Positions 30,496 through 41,100 of a stretch of DNA of 64,000 nucleotides are shown piece after piece. Origin of the DNA: Forficula auricularia (Eukaryota > Arthropoda > Insecta > Dermaptera > Forficulidae); NCBI GenBank assembly GCA_024734495.1, contig JALMQS010000686.1:158743-222742 (forward strand). The letters are read 5' to 3'. The translations under genes were made by a program, and so were the position numbers. Every line of letters begins with the position of its first letter. Positions within the stretch are counted from its first letter, which is position 1. Under the pieces are notes generated by a model. That model saw nothing but the letters and a program-made list of their open reading frames with translations. It searched no databases and was not told where the DNA came from.

Positions 30496-31923
30496 CAATA
30501 ATGAAGATTATTTTTATTAAAAAAAAATTAAACAAAAAGTCAATTTTTAAAGAAAAAAAATACGCAATAATTATGCACCAAGCCAATAGCTTTTATATAG
30601 GTACTACTTAGAATTTGTTATCTGCTTAGTGGAGTCCAGAACGTTATCAGGATTTCACGACGCTTCCTCTCAATCACCTGTCCACATCCAACCCTTTGCG
30701 GCTCGCCTAAGAGCCATAACACCAAACAACAATCAAAAGACCTCGCATCGGTCTACATACCACATGATCACGAGACCTGCTTCTACAAATTTATATCTAT
30801 AAATTTTTAAATATTACATTCACTTAAATTATTGTTGGCCAACTTTTACCTCATACATGCAATACTATATCCTAGTAAGTCTTGAAAAAAGTCATGAAGG
30901 CGTCTCAAAATTGGCTTCACTTTTTCCGTCGTGTGGTGAAGCGCTAGCCTTTGGAGAACAGAAAAAAAAGAAGCCCTACCATCAGCTTATAAAATACGTT
31001 TTTACTTTACCATACAGGGTATGGTCAAGTATTGTAATCGTGCATGAAAAAAAGTGTTTTTTTGCTTCTTTTTTTCGAAAGTATTTTGATTAAAAAAATT
31101 GGGCGAAACCCCGGCATTTCGATCTACAAAAAGCCCTTATAAGTGATCATCGAAACAATTATATTTTTTGAGATAATAATTGTTTTGTCAAAAATGTCTG
31201 TTAGTATGTTAGGTTGTTATTCTGTTAGTCTGTGCGTTACCAAATTTTATAGACAAGTTAACTCAAAAACTAGTCTGAATATCAAAACCAAATTTCATAA
31301 GTAGTTTTGGTGCATTGAGATTAAGAGCTGATTAGATTTTGGTGATATAGACCCAAAATTAAAGGGGGGGGGGGGTTAAATTTAAAATTATATTTCCAAA
31401 CTAAAAAAACAAGAAAAATGTAATATACTATAAAATGAACCTATAATATAACGAAAACATTTTTTTCCTGGCGCCAAAATTAGGGGGGGGTCAAAAAATG
31501 AAAATCTAAATATTTACTACATTTAAAAAAAAAGAATATTTTTAAGGTCTGGACTTATATGGCGAGAAGATGATTCTATTCAGTCTTTCACACAGCAAAA
31601 TATACTTTCTGTTATTATTTAGTGAAACCCGGGCCCTGTTCAGAGGCTACAGCTTCCCCTCAATCCTCACCATAGTATGAATTTATAATATTCAATGAAA
31701 AACAAATTTAAAAATTGGAAGGAAAAGTCTGATTATACCTCAGTGGCACAACCACGGGAGTGGGGGAGGCTGAAGCCCCCCCCCCCCCCAGGACAAAGAA
31801 AATAATAAAAGTAAAAATGAAAATGAGAAAAATTGTTGGTAAATTTTAATAAATATTTTCACTAAAAATTAAGACAAAAAACAAAAGAATTTCCATAAGT
31901 GAGACTGTTGCTTATTTTTAAGA
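30496..31923. other. Repeat-derived intergenic region
   Basis: Contains the CATACAGGGTATGGTCAAG block at 31013-31080 shared with 19010. A stretch at about 31180-31370 (ATGTCTGTTAGTATGTTAGG, ACCAAATTTCATAAG) resembles the leader of many invertebrate repeats. G runs lie at 31365 and 31480, and a CAGTGGCACAACCACGGGAG end at about 31741 looks like a hAT terminus. No gene is supported. Confidence 0.4.
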
Positions 31924-32709
31924 ATGCAAGTAAATATATTTTTATCCTTTTTAAATGGTGGTGGCAAAATAAAAATAACCTATCCAAGGATCTGTGAAAA
32001 TTGTAGTCATTCTTATTCAACTAAGCAATCTTTTTCTGTACATAGAAAAAATTGTAAAGAATCAATTAATCAAAAAAATAATGAAATATTAAGCCACACG
32101 AAAGAAAAGACATACACATTATGTAATATTGGTCAGAAACAATTTGGCAATAATTCAGAACTGTTGGCTCATTCTAAAATTTCCTCTAATATAGATAAAA
32201 AATCAAAGTGTAATCTTTGTAATCAATTGTTTTATCATAAAACAAAAATGATTGAACATTTACAAAATGACCATAAAATGACATGTCCTTGGATAGAAAA
32301 AGAATTTTCTTCCGATTATGAATATGAAAATTGGTTTACTAACGAATCCTTGAAAAATTTCATATATTTAAGAAAACTACGTGGCTCAACTCGCGATGTT
32401 ATTTACTTTGTATGTAATAAAGACAATCGAAATTTGGCGAAAATTAGAAACATGAATAGTAGTAAAAGGCTAAATTATAAAGGCCATTTGATAGATACTG
32501 GTTGCCCATGCAGGTTAAAAGTCAAAAAAGTCGACAATATTATTAAGATTAAATACTTTCCTCAACACAACCATTCTCTTGATTTTGAAAATACAAAAAA
32601 TCAACAGCTCCAACACAGTACAATAGATTTTATAAAATCAAATTTGGCCATAGGTGTTGAATCAGATCGTATACGAAAAAATCTTAGGGGGATTACGCTG
32701 ACCGGGTAA
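31924..32709 (+). pseudogene. Zinc-finger N-terminal part of the MULE transposase
   Basis: Two C2H2-like fingers (ICENCSHSYSTKQSFSVHRK near residue 22, and CNLCNQLFYHKTKMIEHL near residue 97) are followed by a FAR1/FLYWCH-like module: YFVCNKDNRN, DTGCPCRLKVKK and YFPQHNHSLDF (about residues 160-222). That module is common upstream of MULE transposases. The frame ends just after a G5 run at 32687-32691; one frame over, the protein continues as DYADRVNRDTFPSREYF into the transposase. The start is the first Met; an intron upstream cannot be excluded. Confidence 0.75.
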
Positions 32710-34799
32710 ATCGAGATACTTTTCCTTCCAGAGAATATTTTATTACACTGCGTCATATAAATTATTTTAAAACAAAAATGGATGTTCAAAATCAAGCCCA
32801 CCCTGATGACGCGAAATCACTTTCAATTAAAATACAAAATTTGGATAAAGAAAATTATACTCCTATATTAATATATAAGCCTTTTGGCAGTAAACATATC
32901 GATATAGGACCAACACATTTTAAAGATAAAGAATTTCCAGAAGATTTATTTATTCTTGGTATCCAAACTAAGCAACAAGCGGAAATGATGCTTCACGGGT
33001 GCAATCGTATTCTGTGTATGGATGCAACCCATGATACCACCCGTTATGGTTATTATTTACATAATTTGATTGTTCCTACTGAATATGGAAATTTATATCC
33101 AGTCGCGCATTTCATTTCAAGCCATTTAAATATAGACACAATGACAATTTTGTTAGACTCTATAAAAGCAAAGATTCCGAATTTAAACATCAATGCATTA
33201 ATGACTGATGATGATAAAACTAGTATCATAGCAGTTCAAAATGTTTTCGGAACTGTTAGGCACCTTCTGTGCAAGTGGCATATTGTTCGTTCTTGGAAAA
33301 GACAAATTCAAACTAATAAAGTAACTTCAGAATTTCGACAAGATGTTTATCAAATATTAATAACTCTTCTAAATGAAAAATGTCCAAGTAAATTTGATGC
33401 CTTACTAAAGGGATTTTTGGAATTTACTAAAACTTCTTGCCCAGATTTCTATTCATATTTTTGCATGCATTATGTGGGTAGAAAAGAAATCTGGGCGATG
33501 GCTTATAGGAATTTTCCTCATGCTAATACTGAAACAAATATGTTTTGTGAATCGTTTCACAACATATTAAAAAGTCGATATTTAAATCGCCGGGGACATA
33601 GAAGAATAGATGATCTTTTGGAGGTTCTATTAGAATGCGAAAAAACCTATTTTTTAGATTATAAACACAAAATTTTAACTAAAAAACAAATTACAACACA
33701 GCCGTTCGAATATGTAATTAGACATTTAAACGGTCTAAAAATTCCTGACGATTATATTTCCATATTAAAAGAAAATAATAATTTTAAAATCAACTCACTC
33801 AGCACTCAAGGTGTTTATTATGAAATCACTAAAATTAGTGACTTTTGTAAATTTCCTCATTGTAATGAAAAATGTTCTAAACCAGAGTGTTATGATTTAT
33901 GTAGCCATTTATACTTATGTACATGTAATGATAAGATATCTTTATGTAAGCACATACATAAATTACAATCTTATCTTTGTAGAAATTATGACCATTCAAA
34001 ATTTTATACGGATGATATAGATGGAAATATAGATCACTCTTTCGAATTTATTTCCCAGCCAGAGGATTATCCTACTTATATACCTCAAGAGACAATTGAG
34101 GATGTAAGACGTGACTGTGAGAAATACCTTGAATTAGCAAAAAGTACAATCAAATTAAAGAACGTTGAATTTTTGCTTTTGACTAAATTACGGGAATATT
34201 TAAGATTTTTTGTTTCTGCTTCTGATGGAATTTCCAAAGGCCACAACGATTCCAAAATAAAAAAGATGCTACAAGATAGTACCCCACCCAATAAAAAATT
34301 TGATAAACAATTTGAACCATTTCATTTGATTTCAAAACCAAAATATAGGAAGAGAAAAAGACAATTGTTTGAATATCCTTCGCAAGAGGTCAGCGATGAA
34401 ATTTTGGAAAACTTTCTAGCATTTCCCCATCCTGATTCAGATTCGGATAACTCAGATTTAAGTAATTCAAGTATTGGATATCAAAATAAATATGATCAAA
34501 CTTTCACCCCAAATATCTCCTACGTTTCGGACCTGCATTATAAAATTTTGCTTATCAATAACATTTCTCTTAGTTTATCTGATTTAAAAACATTGGACCC
34601 ATTCATACCCGAAGTAGAAATTTCGCAATTAAAAAATGTAACTCCGCGTTTCAATAGAGGCTGGTTAATAGATTCAGTAATTGAAGCTTACTTTTCAATA
34701 ATTATTTCCAAATTTCCCCTGATAGCATATTTTCCATGCTTTATTAATGATTACCTAAGAAAAGATTGTGGTAATTTTTTTTTCCAAGTGACCCCCTAA
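32691..34799 (+). CDS. MULE transposase with SWIM finger
   Basis: The frame is open from the shift point at 32691; its first Met is at 32778. The DDE core starts with LCMDATHDTTRYGYYLHNL (first Asp codon at about 33021). Then come LMTDDDKTSI (second Asp), LLCKWHIVRSWKRQ (the MULE CxxH-type helix) and NTETNMFCESFHNILKSRY (catalytic Glu). A SWIM zinc finger follows (CTCNDKISLCKHIHKL, about 33920-33965). The C-terminal 250 residues become acidic and Ser-rich and then enter the Ulp1 fold (RFNRGWLIDSVIEAYF). The frame stops at 34799 after a T9 run; one frame over, the protease domain continues. All three catalytic residues are present. Confidence 0.82.
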   Translation, partial: DYADRVNRDTFPSREYFITLRHINYFKTKMDVQNQAHPDDAKSLSIKIQNLDKENYTPILIYKPFGSKHIDIGPTHFKDKEFPEDLFILGIQTKQQAEMMLHGCNRILCMDATHDTTRYGYYLHNLIVPTEYGNLYPVAHFISSHLNIDTMTILLDSIKAKIPNLNINALMTDDDKTSIIAVQNVFGTVRHLLCKWHIVRSWKRQIQTNKVTSEFRQDVYQILITLLNEKCPSKFDALLKGFLEFTKTSCPDFYSYFCMHYVGRKEIWAMAYRNFPHANTETNMFCESFHNILKSRYLNRRGHRRIDDLLEVLLECEKTYFLDYKHKILTKKQITTQPFEYVIRHLNGLKIPDDYISILKENNNFKINSLSTQGVYYEITKISDFCKFPHCNEKCSKPECYDLCSHLYLCTCNDKISLCKHIHKLQSYLCRNYDHSKFYTDDIDGNIDHSFEFISQPEDYPTYIPQETIEDVRRDCEKYLELAKSTIKLKNVEFLLLTKLREYLRFFVSASDGISKGHNDSKIKKMLQDSTPPNKKFDKQFEPFHLISKPKYRKRKRQLFEYPSQEVSDEILENFLAFPHPDSDSDNSDLSNSSIGYQNKYDQTFTPNISYVSDLHYKILLINNISLSLSDLKTLDPFIPEVEISQLKNVTPRFNRGWLIDSVIEAYFSIIISKFPLIAYFPCFINDYLRKDCGNFFFQVTP

Positions 34800-35242
34800 C
34801 CAGTTTTAATTTTGAACAAACACCGAAGCTATTATTTCCTTTTAATCCTACAGGTAATCATTGGACTTTGATTTACATCGATATCAAGGAACAAATCATA
34901 GAACATTATAACTCAATGAATAATAGCCAAAAAGAATTGGACCAATTTCGTAATTTACAAGAACGATTAAATTTTAAATTAGAGTCGAAGGTAAATTGGA
35001 AAATAAGTTTTCCTGATTGTTCTAAGCAGGTTGATCTAGATAGTTGTGGTGTTTTTGTTTGTTTTTTTGCTCTTCAAAAAATTAATAATAGGCCGCTGAC
35101 ACAAGATTTTGATCCAGGTTTGTTTAGAAAAGAAATTTATAATGATATCGCACAAAATTGCTTAAAAAATAACAAATATTCTCCTATTATAAATACGAAT
35201 GAACGGTGTATAAGGTGTCACCAAAAACATTCACCGGGATAA
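34783..35242 (+). pseudogene. C48 (Ulp1/SENP-like) protease domain of the MULE element
   Basis: The catalytic His lies in GNHWTLIYIDIK (codon at about 34858), with the following Asp in YID. The oxyanion Gln/Cys pair lies in CSKQVDLDSCGVFVCFFAL (Cys codon at about 35044). A Cys-rich tail CIRCHQKH ends the protein. This is the SUMO-protease fold, and here all core residues are intact. It is the C-terminus of the transposase polyprotein rather than a separate gene; the Met at 34868 lies after the catalytic His. The role of such proteases in transposons is unproven. Confidence 0.82.
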
Positions 35243-36647
35243 CTAATTTTCATATTTTTTTTGAAGAAAAATCTTTATAATATTACATATTTAACGACTA
35301 GTTCCTCTTTGGCTGTGACAGATTTCAAATTAATTCCTATATTAAACTGTGATATATTAACACTTTTTCTATCCTTTTTTTCTAAGTTTTCCACTTTTAT
35401 AATATATTTATCTATAATTTAATGTTTTTTTATTTTTTGAACTTAAGATTCTTCTAGTAAATCTCTATTTTTATATCTACTGTACTGAAATATTTTTGCT
35501 TTATCCATAGGGAAGTTCAACAAGAAGGTAAGTTTTAGATTACATATATGAGTGCTCTCTTGCAGCATCTGATGGTTTGACAAAAATCTATAATTCACTA
35601 ATAATTTTATGTCTTAAATAATATATAGTAATCTTGTTTATTTGTTTCAGACTAGAGAGAGAAAATAAAGGTCAAATACAAAATAAGATTTAAGAAATGA
35701 CAAAGAGAAAGTGTTGTTTTTTTTATATTTTTATTTGATTTTTTATAATTTTAATAAAATAAAAAGGATTAAAAAAAGATTAAATCAATGGTTTGTTTTT
35801 TGTTATTTTTTTCCCTTGTATTTTCCTGCCCAATATTTACTTCTTTCTAATTTAACAATGAATCAGCCAATAAGGTAGAAGCACCTATCGTCTATTGATG
35901 ACATTCACCTAAAGATGACATTCTCCAAGGAACAATAAGTAAATAACTGATTTTTTAAATTATAGTCGATTTTCTTTTAGTAGGTTAAACTTACTTATGT
36001 CAATGTTGCATATACTTTAAAAAAATAAACACCCTGCAAGTATGTTAAGACAAAGTTGCATATGCTTTGCAAAAACAAACAACATGCAAGCATGTTATGC
36101 CAAAGTTGCATATGCTTTGCAAAAACAAACAACGTGCAGGCTTGTCGCTGGGAAACTAGGAGGTTTGATTCAAACTTGCCTCAAGTGTATATACTTGCCA
36201 CAAGCTTCCACTTTTGACACATCAAACTTGTTGCAAGTTGGATTCAAGTTTAAATTGCTGTCTGGGTTTTAAGTATAAATTTTATTATATTCATCTGAGT
36301 GGTTTCTCACCTCACCAGATTTACGTTAGATATTGTTTACTACTCTCTTAAGTAGTATATTTAAATAGGCATTATATGCATAAATATATTAATTGATTTA
36401 TAATTTATATGGTTATAGTTAAACTTCCCGGTATAAAAGTCTAAATAAGTAAAGTAAATATATAAATAAAATTTCTTATGTCAAAAAGAGGCAACTGTTA
36501 AAAAAAAAAGATCCCTGTTGACAGCGAACCTGGCCGTGTGTTGGCAACCCTGTCTGGCCATTGCTATCTGCTGGCATTCATTGGTGACTATTTGGACTAT
36601 GTCAGAAAAGTAGCTCACCTCATGCTTTTAAGATTTTATGTAAATCC
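35243..36647. other. Intergenic stretch with a short tandem repeat
   Basis: At about 36000-36150 a ~66-bp unit with CAAAGTTGCATATGCTTTGC and AAAAACAAACAACRTGCA is repeated nearly three times. The rest is AT-rich without coding or RNA signals. Confidence 0.5.
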
Positions 36648-36869
36648 CATAGAGTATATAGAGAGGAAAGCTCGCGTATCTGGAAACAGCGCTCTCTAGT
36701 TAGTCACTTTCAAACTCTTAGTCTTCTTAAGAGCCATTCATAGAACATATGGTATGTCACATGACATTCAATGTTTTCGTCATAGATGAAAGATTCCCCA
36801 TGCTTTGTATCAAACGTTCATTTAGAAAATTTTCCATTTACACATTTATCGATTAAAATATAATTAAAT

Positions 36870-36970
36870 ATGGCTAGTTCTCAAAGTCAATGTTGTGTGA
36901 AAGGTTGCTTTCGCGACAGAAAATCAGATAAAGAACATACTTTTTTTAGACGACCTAAAAACAATGAAAT
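36870..36970 (+). CDS. THAP-domain first exon of the P-like element
   Basis: ATG at 36870 opens 33 codons: Ser-rich start, CCVKGCFRDRKSDKEHTFFR, then PKNNEM, ending at a GT donor (GTAAGT at 36971). The Cys-x4-Cys pair and the FFRRPK turn match the N-terminus of THAP zinc fingers. The second Cys/His pair and AVPTIF-type box would be in later exons; none was identified before the foldback at 37503, so the gene is probably incomplete. Confidence 0.6.
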
Positions 36971-37502
36971 GTAAGTAACCTATATAAAATTAATTAATAA
37001 TTATTTTTCTTTGATTTTTATATGTTAATTCTTGAATAATAATAAGAATAGCCTATATTTTATAGGTAAATAGATATATCTTATTTTAATTTAATAAAAA
37101 AAAGATCATTTCAATTCAGAAAATAAACTAAAAATATTGTATATTTTATAGGTGTCTAGGTGATTCTTTGAAGGTTTTCTCAATGGTTTTCCTCAAACAA
37201 CTAATGTTGGCGAATGCGAATCACAAAAATTCCATTGAAAAGATTGTATTTATTTATTAAAATATTTGTAATGTCATTTTTTGGTTTAAATAAAAAAATG
37301 GTTAATTTTAAATTATTTTCAAGTATTTATTTTATATATGAATTTCCTCCTAGTCCCTGAAAGTCCCTGAATCTTAATTAAATTATTTGCTAAAGTTTTT
37401 TTTAATAAAAGTATATATACCTACATATACGTTTTAAACATTTTTTAAAGATTTGTATTTATTTTAATTACAAAACAATTAATAATTTTTTTCTTTAATA
37501 TA

Positions 37503-37783
37503 CAGGGTGATTCACGGTCGATGGGACGTTATACGTTTTATGGAAGACGGAAAGTCGGATTTTTCTGAAAATTTAGCACCTTACATTTTCTTACCTGTTC
37601 TATCGATCTAAAAAAAAATATAGTTGCTGCGACTTTTCGATGGAAGCCGAAACAGTCGCAATGCTGAAAATATTTTAGATTGATAGAACAGGTAAGAAAA
37701 TGTAAGGTGCTAAATTTTCAGAAAAATCCGACTTTCCGTTTTACATAAAACGGATAACGTCCCATCGACCGTGAATCAGCCAG
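37503..37783. repeat. Foldback MITE nested in the P-like element
   Basis: Arms of about 110 bp: CAGGGTGATTCACGGTCGAT at the left and its inverted counterpart (CGACCGTGAATCAGCCAG) at the right. They include ATTTAGCACCTTACATTTTC and GTTCTATCGATC-type blocks, around a ~55-bp centre. TA-rich flanks. No coding capacity. It is younger than the P-like element it interrupts. Confidence 0.85.
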
Positions 37784-37973
37784 TATATAAGCTCATTTTT
37801 TCTCATGATAAATTATTTTGAATCATCCGTTGTGTGACGTCACCAAAATTTGTCTCGGTCAGAGCGGTTCCCGCCATTTTGCTTCACAAAGTGATCCGCA
37901 AGAGAGCTCTGTAACTCGTATACGCTAAAATACATAGGGCCCTTATGGAGCCTTCCTCTGTATATACTCTATG

Positions 37974-38103
37974 GTAAATCCCCTTCATGTTTGAACGCTG
38001 CTTACACTTTTAAAATATCTTTTATTTAAAATTATATTTCTTTTGAATATAGTGACATATTATAAGTTACCAATCAAACGAAAATATACAAAATTAAGTA
38101 ATA
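37974..38103 (+). promoter_or_regulatory. Presumed 5' leader of Dicer
   Basis: Only 130 bp, including the 8-bp duplication, separate the P-like element from the Dicer ATG. In-frame TAA at 38095 shows the coding frame starts at 38104. TATTATAAG-like AT sequence is present at about 38055 but no convincing TATA/Inr pair was found. Either the promoter lies here, or the leader is spliced and the P-like element sits in a 5' intron. Confidence 0.3.
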
Positions 38104-41100
38104 ATGGGAGATATTAAAGTTGAGGAAGACTTTTCTCCAAGAGAATATCAAGTTCTATTATTTGATAAAGCAGTGAAACAAAATTGTATTCTATATTTGC
38201 CGACTGGTTCTGGAAAAACTTATATTGCAATTCTTTTAATAAGACATTATGCCAATATTCTGTTAAAGTAAGTACTAAAATTTATTTAATTTATTGTTTG
38301 ATTTGTAAGGGATTCACTTGCGTGCTTGCATCATATTATGTACTTCTTACTTGAATATATAAAGGACACTCCTTTATTTTAAAAAAGCTGTTTTCTAAAT
38401 TTATTCAATCGATACACTTAACTTACACTTTTAGTTAGAAATGTCTGAAACAAAATAGAAAAATCATTTTCATATAGGTATATGAGTTTTTCTTTGTATT
38501 TGACCTCGAAACAAGAAGCAAAGAAGAAAAATAATGTAAATGCTTTGAGATAAATATAGCTACTAATTCTTCTCTAGATGCAGATGTAGCAAAACGTTTA
38601 ATTTTAAAAATTTTGTTTCACCGAGAGTAGCAGAGTTATGGATTTATAAAGTGAGAAGAGGTTGTCCTCCTCTTGATGCAAATAAACGTATGTATACCTA
38701 TACCCAGACAGAAGGGAATATTGCAGCAATATTATATATCAATATTAAACCTTGCAGGAACATTGCAACAATATTCCCATGTCCGCCTCTTTTACATTTT
38801 TTTATAATGATATTGATACAAGAAGAAGTTGCACCAAGAAGGTACAACCTATGTAGTCTGCGGTGGACTCTTGTATCGTGAAGATAAGAAGAGATTTAGG
38901 GATTGGGTAGGAGTCGAAGGTATCTGTGGATGCAGGTCTTGAAAGATTGAAGGTTATAATTTGCTGGAAAGACGGTCGGGGGAAGAGAGTTCCAGTCTCT
39001 AGATGTCATAGGGATAAATGAATTGGCGAATGCGTTTGTTCGATTAGTATCCAGTTTAAGCGCGTAGGGGTGTTGAATCTTAGAAAATCGAGTATTTCGC
39101 GTAAATGAAGCCCTTGGTGGGATTATCGATTTTATTTCTTCGGAACAAAAGCCATGGTAATATCTATAAAATAGGGAAAGGGCGGAGACAGATCTACGAT
39201 GGGCTAGGGAGTCGAGAGTATCAGTTAATGCAGAGTCTCCTAATAGTCTGATAGCTCGCCTTTGAATTGCCTCTAAGGTATTAAGAGAATGCTTGGAGGC
39301 CCCTCTCCACAGATGAGAGCAATATTCAAGACAGGGGCGAATTTGAGCCTTGTATATGTAAGGAGTTGAGTGGGGGTGAAAAAGCGTTTGGTTCGGAAAA
39401 GAAAGCCAAGATTACATGCTGCAGCTTTTTCTTCTGAGATAATATGGTCATTCCAAGAAAGGTCAGAACCTAAGGTGACACCTAACATTGATATTTTATG
39501 ACTGAATTCCAATGAGGTCGAATCAAAGGAAATGTCAGGAAGTCACTGCGTTTTGCCAGCATTAAAGTTTACCAAGTTGTGAGATCCCCATTTTTTAAGC
39601 CTGTTTAGATCTAAATTTAGCTATGTTGCAGCAACATTGTGGCAATATTGCCACTTCAATATTGTGCAAGGTTCGCAATATTGCTGCAATATTCCAGTCT
39701 GCCTGGGTATATATAAACCAAGATCCTAGTTTATACAAAGAAAGAACAAACGAAACAGAAATGTATAAAAATTGGCCAAGAAAACATAGAAGAAGTTGAG
39801 AAATTCCGCTATCTAGGAAGTAAAATCACATGGGATGGGAGGAGCCAAAGAGAAAACTTTCAACCTAAAATGGAGTTTAACTCAAAACAAAAACTGTTAT
39901 GCTCCTCCTCAATCAGCTTAGAAAATATGAAGATGCTATTGAAAAGATATGTATGGAGCATAGCCATGAATGAATGTGAGAAAGAGAATGGAGGCTTTCG
40001 AAATGTGGTGGCACAGAAGAATGCTGAAAATCAAATGCATAGATAGAATTACAAATCACAGACTCTCTGAGTATAATAAAAGCTTTAGAAAATTTTCACT
40101 TCAACACGTCCATCTATATCATTAAAATCAGAAATGAAGTTTTCAAACCATACCTCAAGGGTATATATATATTACATTCATTTGGGTAAAAGGTCACATA
40201 GCCTGTAGACAGAGCTGCCAATGAAGCAATCAACAAATACGAATATGCTTACAACTGTGTCTCAGGGCCAATTGTATGTCGGTTGGTAAACTCTTTTTAA
40301 ACTTAAATTAGGTTGGAGTTGGTGGTGTTTCACAAGGAACGTTAACAAACGTTGACAAAGGGTAAAACCTTAAAATTCACCTTGTGGCCAATCAGATGAA
40401 AGTGCCTGTCATCTGATTGGCCATCCCACCCGGCACAAAATGAATTTTAAGGTTTTTCCCTTTGTCAACGTTTAAAAAAGAGTTTACGAACCGACATACA
40501 ACTGGCCCTCAGTAAGTGATTTTACACTAACAATTAAAGAACTAATAGTAAACAAATGGCAAGTCTAATGGAATTTGAGCTCAAAGGACCGAGGCCACAA
40601 ATATTCATTAATAAATCCAAATGTAGGAACTACCCATTGGTTTGAAAAAATAAATATTGGAAGAAGATCATTCTATAGGTGCTTAACGAGAATGAGTCTA
40701 GGACATGGTAGCTATCCAGCAGAAAGAAAGAATAGGTGTAAAGGACGATGACGGCTGCACCTGTGACCCTACTGTAGTTGCTGACCTGGAGCACATTCTG
40801 CTGGCGTGTCCATCATTGGAGAGAGAGGGTTTTGAAGAGTGGATGAATGAGAAGAATTTTCTTCGTCCACTCAATTTAAACTATTTATTAAACATATGTG
40901 ACAGTGATATTTATTTTAATATTTTCAAATTCTTAAATATTAATAATATTCATATTTAACTAAGTCTAATAATAACTTGTAATAATTGTATTAATTACCA
41001 TATAAGACTATATTTGATTATTGTAATTCCTTTCTTCAGTGCCGTTCCTGTGGTGGCGAACGCCTGCGTGCAAGAATAATTTTGTGCGCCCCTATATACT

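Larger units (their letters stand above)
31924..35242 (+). mobile_element. MULE-type transposon coding region with a Ulp1-type protease
   Basis: Three frames follow one another and read as one protein of about 1100 residues: C2H2 and FAR1/FLYWCH-like zinc-binding part, MULE DDE transposase, SWIM finger, then a C48 (Ulp1/SENP) cysteine protease domain. The frame is broken only at a G5 run (32687-32691) and a T9 run (about 34774-34782); the protein similarity continues across both. MULEs carrying Ulp1 domains are known from plants (Kaonashi) and some animals. No terminal inverted repeats were identified by eye, so the element borders are not set. Base composition matches the AT-rich background. 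Confidence 0.8.
36648..37973 (+). mobile_element. P-element-like transposon next to the Dicer start
   Basis: 1326 bp, beginning CATAGAGTATATAGAGAGG and ending with the inverted form CCTCTGTATATACTCTATG. It is flanked by GTAAATCC on both sides (36640-36647 and 37974-37981). It carries a first exon of a THAP-type DNA-binding domain but no recognisable transposase catalytic part, and a foldback is inserted at 37503-37783. An 8-bp duplication plus THAP fits the P superfamily. A 334-bp relative lies at 14214-14547. The right border is 130 bp from the Dicer ATG. Confidence 0.85.
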
